A model generated the notes under the pieces. That model ran no database searches. It had not been told where the DNA came from and saw only the letters and a list, made by a program, of their open reading frames with translations. A program made the translations under genes and the position numbers. Of a stretch of 64,000 nt of DNA, positions 15,180 to 26,316 are shown one piece after another. Within the stretch, counting starts at the first letter, position 1; each line of letters begins with the position of its first letter. This stretch comes from Lottia gigantea (Eukaryota; Mollusca; Gastropoda; Lottiidae), in assembly GCF_000327385.1 (NCBI RefSeq), contig NW_008710427.1, positions 689,839 through 753,838 of the forward strand, read 5' to 3'.

Positions 15180-15790
15180 TGATTGATTATTACTTTTCTT
15201 AACATTTACATCCACGATAGGTATTGAATCATTAGCACTGGTTTTCATTTTTATGCTTGGTGTTTGGTTATTGAGGTGGTCTTGTAAACTTTGAGGATTA
15301 TCTTCCCGTTGACAAAAGGTGTCAACAACATTTCTGTAGCAACATAATGCTAGGGCTTGTTGGAAATAAACTCTACCGCTAATAATGGTGAAAGTGGGTT
15401 ACCCATTTGTAATCCTCTAATTTGTTCGTATAAATCATCATTAAATATGTGGATTTCAGACAGTTTGCAACTAAAATTCTGAGTTTTGTAAAGGAGTAGA
15501 TAGGTGCTCTTTCCTGGGTAGTTTTGTTCATTAAATCCACATCATATGGTACCATTTTCCCTAATGAACGCCCTGTGTTGAGTTTGAAATAAAAATCACT
15601 GGAGCAACCGATAAATGTATTGCCTATAATTTTGATAGATATGTAGCAGTATTGTAAAAGCACACCCAATTTCGGTTAAGTTGTTGGTTTAATAGGATTT
15701 AGGTAATTTAGTGGCGAAGCTAATCCAATTTACCACCAATTTGTCATCAATAATTTCAAAACACTGTTTCATTGTCTGCCACTATTACAT
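15180..15790 (-). mobile_element. Penelope-like element, reverse transcriptase relic
   Basis: On the minus strand, around 15360-15450, a frame reads LYEQIRGLQMGNPLSPLLA, which matches the RT motif Q-x-x-G-x-x-M-G-S-P-L-S-P-x-x-A of Penelope-like elements. Just downstream a decayed YxDDTF box (read here as YRNVVDTF) is followed by a helix-like LQDHLNNQTPSIKMKT and then IPIVDVNVKK, the expected order after the catalytic aspartates. The pieces lie in more than one frame and carry stops, and no GIY-YIG endonuclease is visible, so this is a truncated dead copy. Penelope-like elements are non-LTR-type retroelements. The assignment rests on motif order only. Confidence 0.6.
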
Positions 15791-17231
15791 CAAAAATCTG
15801 TTACAACATGATGTTTACCATATTGCCTACAGACAACACGTCAATTAATAAGGAGAAGATAACAAGTATGTTATAATGTCTAAATTTAAAATGGACATAC
15901 GATGGTATCATAATCTTTTCGGTATAAAACCTGTTCTATTTTCATTAATATGTCGGCATGTCATTTCCTGTCAATGTAGAAATAACCAAGCTTTCATTCG
16001 ATGTTCACGATAGAACAATAACACTTGGAATTGAATCATAAGTTCCATAATCTCTAATGCCTGCTAACTTGCGATATTGTGACTTTTTTTTTATTGTACT
16101 GAACTATTAAATTTAAATGTTATATTAATCCTCAAATAGTTATTCCAGATATTTGAGCACCCTTTCAGGTCAATCTCCTTCATCTGCAATGTTTCCTTGT
16201 CAAGACAAGAAATTAATTGTCTGTTAATTGGGAGAACATACCACAATTAACCCCTTTATCTCTTCAGAGCAAAATTGCTATGTCAATGGACACTCCTACA
16301 TAATACAGTTATAACAGTATCGACTCGCGTTTAGAAGGCACCAAACCATATCCAGACATAGCCGGAATGCTTGGAGCATATTTAAATAACGAACTAGTAC
16401 ATCTACTCTGATTTTGTTTAAAAAGAAATTCACCGATATTTGTACTCAGATTTACCTATAACCTTTTACATCAACTTTGGCCATTAACACTACAAATTAT
16501 TCCCTTATGATCATAGCTTATATATATATATATAATATACAATTATCACATTGATAATGCTCACATTTTTTTGTGCCAAAAAAAAAAGGTTCATAAAAAG
16601 TTCTCTGGGATAACACAAACTATTTCTGGACCAATATGGTTTCTTTAAACAATTTATTGCGAGTAAATTTGTGAATATCCAGATGCGAGATTTTCACTAT
16701 CAAATTACTTTTAGTTCCAGGCTATGTTAAAATCCGATCGAATGTACAACGTTCAATGCTCGGTGTACACTTCAGAGATGAATTATTTCACAGACTACTA
16801 TCATTCAAATTATGAAGAATGAAAACCAGAAGAAAATGCATAATCCCACATTTCCTTCCAAACAGTTGTATCGGCAGCTATGTACATTTGGTCTCGGGAT
16901 ATTACATCTATGGTATCCAATAATAACAACATGTATACAAACTTTATTTTATCCTTATCCTCACAAGGCACCCAACGCCATTGATACATTGAATAAACTG
17001 TTCCTAATATTTTCAAATTATGGCGATAATAACACCATAAAATTAAATTCATTTAGAAGTTATGTTGATAAAAATTTTCAATTTAATCTGTCGGATATTA
17101 TTTAAGGAAATTTGCAATGAACGCATCCGCTAGCGCTTTTTTTCAAAATAAAAATATTCCAAAAGTGTGATGAAAATGATAAAACTTGCATAAAAACTAA
17201 AAACCAAAAGGTTTTTGATGTGTTTCGTGTT
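15791..17231. other. Stretch with no recognised gene
   Basis: AT-rich DNA with a short TA microsatellite near 16.52 kb. Two overlapping frames on opposite strands at about 16.8-17.1 kb (80-97 codons) show no domain or splice support. Confidence 0.45.
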
Positions 17232-19788
17232 TATGTCTGATGGATGATAAATATATACAGTATGTTGTCTGATGGATGATAAATATTTATAGTATGTTGC
17301 CTGATGGATGATAAAAATAAACAATATGTTGTTTGATGGATGATAAAAATATATAGTATGTTGTCTGATGGATGATAAAAATATACAGTATGTTGCTTGA
17401 TGGATGATAAAAATATACAGTATGTTGTCTGATGGATTATAAAAATATACAGTATGTTGCCTGATGGATGATAAAAATATACAGTATGTTGTCTGATGGA
17501 TGATAAAAATATACAGTATGTTGCCTGATGGATGATAAAAATATACAGTATGTTGTCTGATGGATTATAAAAATATACAGTATGTTGCCTGATGGATGAT
17601 AAAAATAAACAGTATGTTGCCTGATGGATGATAAAAATAAGCATTATGTTGTTTGATGGATGATAAATATTTATAGTATGTTGCCTGATGGATGATAAAA
17701 ATAAACAATATGTTGTTTGATGGATGATAAAAATATATAGTATGTTGCCTGATGGATGATAAAAATAAACAGTATGTTGTTTGATGGATGATAAAAATAT
17801 ACAGTATGTTGCCTGATGGATGATAAAAATAAACAGTATGTTGCCTGATGGATGATAAAAATAAACAATATGTTGTCTGATGGATTATAAAAATATACAG
17901 TATGTTGTCTGATGGATTATAAAAATATACAGTATGTTGTCTGATGGATGATAAAAATAAACATTATGTTGTTTGATGGATGATAAATATTTATAGTATG
18001 TTGCCTGATGGATGATAAAAATAAACAATATGTTGTTTGATGGATGATAAAAATATATAGTATGTTGTCTGATGGATGATAAAAAATATACAGTATGTTG
18101 CTTGATGGATGATAAAAATATACAGTATGTTGTCTGATGGATTATAAAAATATACAGTATGTTGCCTGATGGATGATAAAAATATACAGTATGTTGTCTG
18201 ATGGATTATAAAAATATACAGTATGTTGCCTGATGGATGATTAAAATATACAGTATGTTGTCTGATGGATGATAAAAATATACAGTATGTTGTCTGATGG
18301 ATGATAAAAATAAACAGTATGTTGTCTGATGGATGATAAAAATAAACAATATGTTGTCTGATGGATGATAAATATTTATAGTATGTTGCCTGATGGATGA
18401 TAAAAATAAACAATATGTTGTCTGATGGATGATAAAAATAAACAGTATGTTGTCTGATGGATGATAAAAATATACAGTATGTTGCCTGATGGATGATAAA
18501 AATATACAGTATGTTGTCTGATGGATGATAAATCAATACAGTATGTTGCCTGATGGATGATGAATGATCAAAATATACAGTATGTTGTCTGATGGATGAT
18601 AAATATATATAGTATGTTTTCTGATGGATGATAATGATATACATTATGTTGTCTGATGGATGATAAAAATATACAGTATGTTGTCTGATGGATGATAAAT
18701 ATAAACAATATGTTGTCTGATGGATGATAAAAATAAACAGTATGTTGTCTGATGGATGATAAAAATAAACAGTATGTTGTCTGATGGATGATAAATATTT
18801 ATAGTATGTTGCCTGATGGATGATAAAAATAAACAGTATGTTGTCTGATGGATGATAAATCAATACAGTATGTTGCCTGATGGATGATGAATGATCAAAA
18901 TATACAGTATGTTGTCTGATGGATGATAAATATAGTATGTTTTCTGATGGATGATAATAATATACATTATGTTGTCTGATGGATGATAAAAATATACAGT
19001 ATATTGTCTGATGGATGATAAAAATATACAGTATGTTGTCTGATGGATGATAAAAATAAACAGTATGTTGTCTGATGGATGATAAATCAATACAGTATGT
19101 TGCCTGATGGATGATGAATGATCAAAATATACAGTATGTTGTCTGATGGATGATAAATATAGTATGTTTTCTGATGGATGATAATAATATACATTATGTT
19201 GTCTGATGAATGATCAAAATATACAGTATGTTGTCTGATGGATGATAAATATAGTATGTTTTCTGATGGATGATAATAATATACATTATGTTGTCTGATG
19301 GATGATAAAAATATACAGTATGTTGTCTGATGGATGATAAAAATAAACAGTATGTTGTCTGATGGATGATAAATATTTATAGTATGTTGCCTGATGGATG
19401 ATAAAAATAAACAATATGTTGTCTGATGGATGATAAAAATATATAGTATGTTGTCTGATGGATGATAAAAATATACAGTATGTTGCCTGATGGATGATAA
19501 AAATATACAGTATGTTGTCTGATGGATGATAAATCAATACAGTATGTTGCCTGATGGATGATGAATGATCAAAATATACAGTATGTTGTCTGATGGATGA
19601 TAAATATAGTATGTTTTCTGATGGATGATAATAATATACATTATGTTGTCTGATGGATGATAAAAATATACAGTATATTTTCTGATGGATGATAAAAATA
19701 TACATTATGTTGTCTGATTGATGATGAAAATATACATTATGTTTTCTGATGGATGATAAAAATATTCAGTATGTTGTCTGATGGATGA
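17232..19788. repeat. 32-bp minisatellite, about 80 copies
   Basis: The unit is close to TGATGGATGATAAAAATATA followed by CAGTATGTTGTC, 32 bp, head to tail over about 2.56 kb. Variants differ at a few positions (AAACA for ATACA, GCC for GTC, shortened TAAATATAG units). On the minus strand the unit has no stop in any frame, and because 32 is not a multiple of 3 the frame rotates through all three readings every three units. This gives long spurious frames (up to 290 codons) of a 32-residue repeat containing FIIHQ, FLSSIRQHTV and YFYHPSDNIL. I see no start context, splice signal or flanking exon, so I treat it as satellite DNA and not as a gene. Confidence 0.95.
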
Positions 19789-20469
19789 CATCTGAAATAA
19801 ATTTAGCAAGAATTATGACAGATTATGTAGACTAGACAACCTTTCCATCAGACAACCTTTGCTATTTATTATTTTTGTGACGTTAATGTGCTCGCAAATG
19901 AAAATATTCTAAGGATCAGCATCCCGTTATTATGGCAGTTAATCTATATATCTTTCATTTAGTTGTTCCTGGCTATTTGCGGATGAATGTACCTGTACAT
20001 ATTGATAAAATCTAAGATAATACAAAGAAAAAATACGACAAAGTCCCATATTGCAACACTTTAGATACCATTAGTAGCCTTTGCTGTCTTAGTCTAAGTA
20101 ACCATTGTTGTTATTAGAAAGATTCTTTAATCATCGTTACGAAAAGAACAGAGTTCATCGTGGAACCTGTCTCCATTGGTGACGTCTGATGTCTATTAGC
20201 CTTAATTTGAACATCATACCTCATTTTGAAAGAACCATTATGCTTAATATTAGTTTACCATTGAAGCACTAATTCAAAGAAAATTTGACAGAATTGATGA
20301 GGTTGATAATGATTCATCCTACATAAATACGTCCTTGAAGCCAAATAAACAATCAATAACCAGATTACTTTTTACATCTATCGTATGAGTAATTGTAATA
20401 AAAGTTCTTAGTATTAGTAGATTCCATACTCGGAAAATACCTTTTATCGTTAAACAAAATAACTCGCTG
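19789..20469. other. Stretch with no recognised gene
   Basis: Unique-looking AT-rich DNA between the minisatellite and a Tc1 relic. No coding signal was recognised. Confidence 0.45.
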
Positions 20470-21010
20470 ATGCGTTAGGTCACAGGGTTCATCTACATAG
20501 TGTCCAGGCGGCTCCAAATCAAGGAATCGGGTCTTTTAAGGCAGCCCAGAGCTCCACGTCTGAGAATAGGATGGGCCCACACTGTACGACGCTGGCAGTG
20601 GCTAGACTAATTGAGGTTCGTCTTCAGTGATGAAAGCCGGCTCTGTTTGTTCTAAGAAGCAAAGAGTTTATCGCCATGTTGCGTTCAAGAGGTGGTACGA
20701 AGGAGTGTCATGGTGTCGCGAGGGATCTGTTGGCAGGAGAGGACTCCACTTGATAACTTTAATGACAACATTGGCAGTCCAGCGTTACCTGGATGACATT
20801 CTTCGTCTGGCAGTGTTACCATTTCACCTACAATATAATGTCATTTATCTACAGGTAGAATCATAACCAACTTCTTTGGAGTCAACAATATCAACGTGCT
20901 ACCGTTGCTTGCATGCTCCATAACATCTCTGGGGTAGCAAAGATCGTCGTGTTCGTCAGCGACAACACCTTCCAGTCAATCGACAAGAACTCATTCAGTT
21001 TGGAAAATTG
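20470..21010 (+). mobile_element. Tc1/mariner transposase relic
   Basis: In plus-strand order, broken frames give RIGWAHTVRRWQW, then FVFSDESRLCLF (the first catalytic Asp region, FSDES), then NINVLPLLA (usually NVLPWPA), then VRQRQHLPVNRQEL, the expected C-terminal order of a Tc1-type DDE transposase. The helix-turn-helix N-terminus is missing, and stops and frame changes separate the parts. No terminal inverted repeats were found, so this is a 5'-truncated dead copy, more decayed than the one at 33.3-34.7 kb. Confidence 0.7.
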
Positions 21011-21289
21011 GAAAATTCATAAAACAAAGGAATTGTTGAAAAACGCTTAATCTTGATATGAAGCGTTTTTCAATAGTTAATTGCATATTTATGGATAATT
21101 AATAAGTTTTTTGGATTTATCGGATTATAAAAGGATCCTGTTATGTTATTTATGACACCAGGTATACTTACTGGCTCTTATTCGCCAAGTTTAAAATTCT
21201 TAAATTTTATGTTAATTCTAAGACGTAGTATCACTTTAACTTAGAGTGTTTTTTTGTGAAAACATGTCTTGGAGATCACCTCGATGAAT
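21011..21289. other. Short stretch with no recognised feature
   Basis: AT-rich DNA between the Tc1 relic and the LINE relic; nothing recognised. Confidence 0.4.
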
Positions 21290-22620
21290 TAGTCTCATGG
21301 ACATGTATCGGCCATTGCATAGCACTGAAACGACACTTTTGCGAGAGATAAATGATCTTCGGTGCTCATGGGTAATTTGTCTTTATTGGTCCTCCTGGAC
21401 CTCTCTTCGGCATTCGATACTATTGACCATGAAAACCTTCTTTACACTCTTCAAAATCAGTTGGCACTACAAGGGTCGGTTTTCGGGGTTTTTTTTTTAT
21501 CTCCCTACACCAGATAGATTCCAATCAGTCATCATGCAAGAAGTCTATAAATTATGTCAACAGGGATCAGCTCTGTTTGTATTATTAGCCAAATAAACAG
21601 CTGGATCAGCGGATAGATAAGCTTGAGATTGCCAGATATCGTATGCCGGTGATACACAACTTTACACTAGTTACCTTCATGAACCAATAGAATTTGCTAA
21701 TATGCAGCTATGCTTTGAGGGCATCAAATCAAGGATGGCACATAATATGTTAAAATGTAATGATTCTAAAACAGATTGTTTGCTCATCCCGTGTTTAAAC
21801 AAATAGAAGTAGGGCAAATAGGCGTAAACAAGAAAAAGGGCAATAACTCTTACTTAATATTTTTCGATTTTTCTGATTTTCAATAGGGTTCATCCTTCGA
21901 CGATTACAAACACTCATGTCAAGTTTCGCCAAATCTGTCAAATTATTGTGCCTTCTAGAGTGTTTACGAGCTAAATAATGAACACATTTTCAAGAACAAG
22001 GGCAATTACTCATACTAATTATTTTTAGATTTTTCTAATATTTAATAGGGTTCATCCTTGGGCGATTACTAACACTCATACCAAACTCCATCTAAATCCG
22101 TCGAGAATTGTGTCTTGTAGAGTGTATACGGGCCAAAAATATTTTTACATTTTTCTGATTTTCAATAGGGTTCATTAGTATCGGATTACAAACGATCATA
22201 CCAAGTTTCGTTAAAATCAGTCAAGAATTGTGCCTTCTAGAGTGTTTAGGAGAAAATGTGGACAGGCGGAAATGGGTAACGGCAATATACGCCCCCCCCC
22301 CCCCATCCCTTCATTTCACGTGGGCGCTTAAAAATCACCAAAGAACACTCTTATTACACCAATTCTGCAGAAGCTCCATTGATTATCAGTATCAAAGAGG
22401 ATCGATTACAAAGTCACCTCAGAATACCTGACTGAAAATGCCAACACGGAACCTAATATCTAGCGGACAAATTTTTTACAAGTGTCAAATTATACCATGA
22501 AAATTGATGGTTCCCGCGCTTTTTTATTGACTGCTGCCAACGTTTGGAATAACTTTTCAGAAAGTTTAATATTATTTGACTCTCGTTAGTCTTTATACAT
22601 TGTAAACTAAAGATTCTGAA
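21290..22620 (+). mobile_element. LINE relic (Jockey/CR1/L2-type RT), interrupted
   Basis: Plus-strand pieces follow non-LTR ORF2 order. YRPLHSTETTLLREINDL begins at 21303. An adjacent frame reads LLDLSSAFDTIDHENLL. Near 21645 YAGDTQLYTS stands where YADDTQLY is expected, followed by a conserved-looking DSKTDCLLIP. After an inserted repeat (about 21815-22310) the C-terminal part resumes with KNHQRTLLLHQ, VSKRIDYKVTSEYL and SRAFLLTAANVWNNFSES, which match the usual LHWLPV-RIDYK and ApxlWNsLPes blocks. Several frame changes make it inactive. No endonuclease domain or 5' end was found. Confidence 0.75.
21815..22310 (+). repeat. Dispersed repeat with three internal tandem units, copy A
   Basis: Three related units of about 130-170 bp each carry AATAGGGTTCAT, a spacer, an AAATCTGTC-like block, AATTGTGCCTTCTAGAGTGT and then a GGGCAATAACTC-like start of the next unit. 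The block ends with GGACAGGCGGAAATGG and AATATACGCC followed by a poly-C run. The same 3' tail occurs in copies B (42180-42495) and C (45165-45965). It is inserted in the LINE relic, so it is younger than that LINE. Confidence 0.7.
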
Positions 22621-23420
22621 TACACTAGTTTCTGTAACGTCATGAGCAAACTTTTGTGTGGAGTTCTTTGCTTAATAAATATAAACATTATGACTATCAT
22701 TTAACGAAATATTTTCAGGCCATTCAATAAATAAAACAATTAATAATAATAGTGGTCTAAAACTTACTGATTTTGTCTAACATGGCAGTTAACTTAGTGC
22801 GTTTCTGTTACTTCGTTGTAGAAACAACACGTAGTTGTGTATGCTAAAAGGGGCCGATTTCGCACATCTTCAAATATTCTATTGTATAATATAGATGTCG
22901 CCCCTGTTCGTCAATCCGTCAACCCATAATTAGCCAGTCTTCATCCCAATTTTTAAAATTTGATGCGGAGTTATTAAAAAATGTCATTTGGTGTGTTTTT
23001 GTTTGTCGAATTAAAAGTGAAAGCTTACGGATGCCAATGGAGTAAAAAAATAATTAATCATACGCGTTTTTTTTTTCTTTTTTTTTATTCATATTTTAGT
23101 ACCTTGAGCTCGAGCATTTCAACATTTACTAAAGTCAGTCAGTAAGTTCAGTTTCTCCACAAATGTTCATTCACTGTTAATAACCTGTTATTTAACCTGA
23201 TATTGTTACTCATGGCAACAGCCAAGACAAGACGCCCAGTAATGTTCACGCAAATGACGAAAATTGAAAGCTCTTCACTGATTCGATGGTTTTTGACTCC
23301 CAATGATTGATGACTTGCTTTAAAGGTCATATACGCCTGTAATAGTTTAAAGTGTCATTGGAATCAGTTTCTTCCGATAGTCTGCAATATCAGCTTATCT
23401 ACCTACTTCGTATTTTTTAG
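22621..23420. other. Stretch upstream of the GPCR
   Basis: AT-rich DNA with a long T-rich run near 23.07 kb. It presumably holds the 5' flank or an intron of the GPCR gene. No promoter element could be fixed. Confidence 0.4.
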
Positions 23421-23463
23421 GTCTGATAACAATGTCTCTTGGTGCATTTAAGGATACTTTAAG
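23421..23463 (+). CDS. Candidate upstream first coding exon of the GPCR
   Basis: A 43-nt segment bounded by a pyrimidine-rich acceptor and the donor GTAAGA, with an ATG at 23432. It would code MSLGAFKDTL and end two bases into an Arg codon, completed by the first base after the acceptor at 23633. Frame continuity to the seven-helix exon is exact. Support is splice consensus and phase only. If it is wrong, translation starts at 23785. Confidence 0.4.
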
Positions 23464-23784
23464 GTAAGATACAATGCGATTGTGACTTGATGTGTTAGCG
23501 GTGACAACTTTGACAATGCATTTATTTTGGGTTTTAAGGATTAAGTCTTACTATTGGTTCTATGTCCTGTTATATTATATTGATGCTTTATATTCCATCA
23601 GCATAAATAAAATTTCATAACTTTTCATTTTAGACTGACTACATCTTTTCCTTTTCACGGGAGGAATATATCGAACATATTTACTTACCTCCATCAACTA
23701 TCAGCAAAAGATCGCTCACTCCTGCTTAAGCTCATAGGTATCAGCGATGATGATGAATTACTAGCGGCATTTTTCGGAAATGGA

Positions 23785-24840
23785 ATGGATCAAGACGAAA
23801 AATTATCCAGCACCGAATATCGTATACATAAAATTCTTGCAATTTACGTACCTCCAATATTGCTTCTACTGGGAACGTTCGGAAATATATTTGCGTTTCT
23901 GGTTTTACGACATAAATCAATGGCAAGGTTGACAACATACCTTTTTCTTGCAGCATTGTCAATTTCTGATTGTTTTGTATTATTGTTTGGTTTATTGAGA
24001 ATGTGGATTGGAGAAGTTTCTAAATTTGAACTTCGTGATCAATCAGATTGGCTGTGTAAAAGTATTATTTATGTTGGTTACATTACCAGTAATTATTCTG
24101 CATGGCTCTTAATCGCTGTGACGATCGAAAGGTATTTGGTAATAGTCCATCCTTTGAAAGCTTTAGGGTGGTGTAGTGTTGTAAGAGCCAAAAAGATAAT
24201 TCTGGCCTTATTTTTGTTCTTTGTGGTGGTTAATTTGCATTTTTTCTGGACAGTTGGTTTGCATAGTCCAGCAGATGGAGAACCTTTAAAGTGTGACAGT
24301 TCTCCCGAACATCGTTATTTAATATACATTATTTGGCCATGGGTTGATGCCTTATTGTACAGCTTCTTGCCTTTTATACTCATTTTAGTGTTCAATATTT
24401 TGATCATATTTCGTGTGCTTCAATCGAACAGTGGAAAAGAAATGGAACAAACGTCGACATTGCGGAGATTTTCTGGTAAACGATGTAGCACATCTGGTTC
24501 CAACTACAGATTAACTATCATGCTGTTATCTGTTTCATTAACCTTCATTTTTACCACTCTACCAATGAATATTGGAATAATCTGTTCTTTTTTCTGGAAT
24601 CAACAATTAGCTGATATTAATGCTATGTCGAAGTTTCGACTGTTCATGACCATAGCTGAGTTGTTGATGTATTTAAATCATAGTATTAACTTTTTTCTCT
24701 ATTGTGCAACAGGACAAAAGTTTCGCAATAAAATAATGGATATGGTGTGTTTCAATTTGGTCACACACCGAATCCTAATCATAGTCAACATTTATATTGT
24801 TCGAGGGGTTGTTCGATCGCTAGTGGACACAATATCGTGA
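23785..24840 (+). CDS. Class A (rhodopsin-like) neuropeptide-type GPCR, FMRFamide-receptor-like
   Basis: A 351-codon frame with seven hydrophobic segments. Class A landmarks are G33-N34 in TM1, D62 in TM2 (LAALSISD), C91 at the top of TM3, E115-R116-Y117 in place of DRY, C170 in the second extracellular loop, a basic third intracellular loop (about 211-240), and N302FFLY306 in place of NPxxY. ERY and NxxxY without the proline are common in the FMRFamide/myosuppressin-like peptide receptors that are expanded in molluscs. The ligand cannot be read from sequence. The frame stays open upstream of this ATG to a plausible acceptor (TTTTAG at 23628-23633), and a 43-nt exon at 23421-23463 (acceptor TTTTTTAG, donor AAG|GTAAGA, ATG at 23432) would join in phase. 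That two-exon model gives 412 residues with a longer extracellular N-terminus. The tail after about residue 320 is unusually hydrophobic and may be intronic read-through. Confidence 0.88.
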   Translation: MDQDEKLSSTEYRIHKILAIYVPPILLLLGTFGNIFAFLVLRHKSMARLTTYLFLAALSISDCFVLLFGLLRMWIGEVSKFELRDQSDWLCKSIIYVGYITSNYSAWLLIAVTIERYLVIVHPLKALGWCSVVRAKKIILALFLFFVVVNLHFFWTVGLHSPADGEPLKCDSSPEHRYLIYIIWPWVDALLYSFLPFILILVFNILIIFRVLQSNSGKEMEQTSTLRRFSGKRCSTSGSNYRLTIMLLSVSLTFIFTTLPMNIGIICSFFWNQQLADINAMSKFRLFMTIAELLMYLNHSINFFLYCATGQKFRNKIMDMVCFNLVTHRILIIVNIYIVRGVVRSLVDTIS

Positions 24841-25422
24841 GAAAAAGTGTACTAGAAACTGAAGTTTAAAATTTCGAATGTAGATATATATTGGGTCAGT
24901 TATTTATAATTCAATGGTTAGATTTCTAATAAATATATATATTTTTATGTTATACGCTTTATTTTGTCAATTGGAAAACTCTTCCTAACTGGAATAGTAT
25001 GCCGCGCTATTCTGCGCCAAAGTTACAGTTGTATAGAGGTTTTCTATTTTTCATTTGTTTAGAGGACACTGATATCATCGTTTTGCACCATTCTAATTTT
25101 CAGTGGCTCTAGCAATACCACTAAAAATACGCGTTTTATGACGTCACTATCGTAAAAAGGTGATAATATTATAAAAAGTCCCTCGCGATTGTGACGTAAA
25201 TAACGCCCAGTTCAGTACAATCCTGTTAATAAACAGACTCGACACTTTGACAGATACATTATAAAATATTACTAACAAATTCCCGGGAAGTCACCATTAT
25301 TAATGTCTGTATGATTTGTTTTGATCCAAGTGGTGGTGACTTCGTGGGGAAAAAACCCATCAATTAATCTTGAATGTTTGTGAATATTGAGCAATAACAG
25401 TACAGACTAGTAACTGTAGATT
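24841..25422. other. 3' flank of the GPCR gene
   Basis: AT-rich DNA ending at the hAT insertion; no further exon recognised. Confidence 0.4.
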
Positions 25423-25587
25423 CAGGCCCGTAACCTGACCAGTACTCCTGGGGCAAACGTGCAATCTAGCAAAGCACCTTAACAGACGATTTAACGTCGG
25501 GAAACGGACTTTCATGGAGTATTTTAGATTCGAGATTATTTTTGTTAAAACACACAAGTTATAATACGTTACATTTTTATTGCCGTT

Positions 25588-25959
25588 TTAGTTTAAACGT
25601 AGTCGGGTATGTTTTATGGCAAAACGTTGAATAAATACGTCCAAGTTAATTTTCTGGGTACGCTTCCTGTTGAAGGCAAGTAGAAAAAGATTGCGCTGGC
25701 GAAGCTGAGTCATAGATCGTCGTTGTGGTGAGTCAACGCGAGTAAGAGTTGAAAAGCTGCTTTCACACACAGCGGTACTAGAACCGCATGTGGCAACGCT
25801 TGCAGCCAGTGCATATAATTTAGGGAAAGCCAATTTCTGCTCGTATAGTTTTTGAAGAACACGATTGGAGTCCTGATTTTCTGTCTTGGCAACGTTATCT
25901 TGGAGAAATTGTTTTGACACCTCAATTGTTATGCTTCTCGAGGCCCTTTCCAGTATCAC
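25588..25959 (-). pseudogene. hAT transposase C-terminal dimerisation domain fragment
   Basis: A 123-codon open frame. Residues around AFPKLYALAASVA, then STAVCESSFSTLTRV and RRSMTQLRQRNLFLLAF, match the conserved hAT C-terminal region (LxxLAxxxLxxPxSSxxxERxFS type) needed for dimerisation. It lacks the DDE catalytic residues and lies inside the hAT element at 25423-26863, so it is a remnant and not a host gene. Confidence 0.8.
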
Positions 25960-26316
25960 CTACAGCATGCTTCCAATCTTTGTAGCCTTCAGTGATGAAT
26001 TTCTATGCACCCGCAGATGTATTGTGAAACACCCGACATGGAAATCAAAAAGGGGCGTCCCTTGACACTGAATACTCCAGCCATGGGAATCGATCATACC
26101 AGCTGTTACAAAATGGCGACCAGACTTCGCTGGAAATTTTATTCTCGGTTGCTTTGGAACGTCTTCTTTTCCAATATCACCTGGTACTCCTGTCCTTTCA
26201 GAGCATCTTGGTTCTACATCCGTTGTGTTGCCCGCAGTGGTTTTGATACCATTGTCAGTCGAAGTGGTGTCGGAACCATCAAGCAATTTGTCTTTTTTGA
26301 TCAAATATTTATCCAT
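25960..26316 (-). pseudogene. hAT transposase N-terminal (TTF-type zinc finger) fragment
   Basis: It starts with MDKYLIKK, a typical start of TTF/ZMYM1-like hAT proteins, followed by a low-complexity acidic/Thr linker, a KQPRIKFP block and the SWYDRFPWLEYSVS region in a shifted frame. At least one frame change is evident. It is separated from the dimerisation fragment by loss of the core. Confidence 0.7.

Noticed and set aside
17231-19705. Long minus-strand frames (up to 290 codons) with a regular 32-residue repeat
   Set aside because: They arise from a stop-free 32-bp satellite unit read in rotating frames; there is no start context, splice signal or conserved flank.
17232-19788. CRISPR-like array (about 32-bp repeats)
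   Set aside because: Units abut without unique spacers, there are no cas genes and the DNA is eukaryotic; it is a minisatellite.
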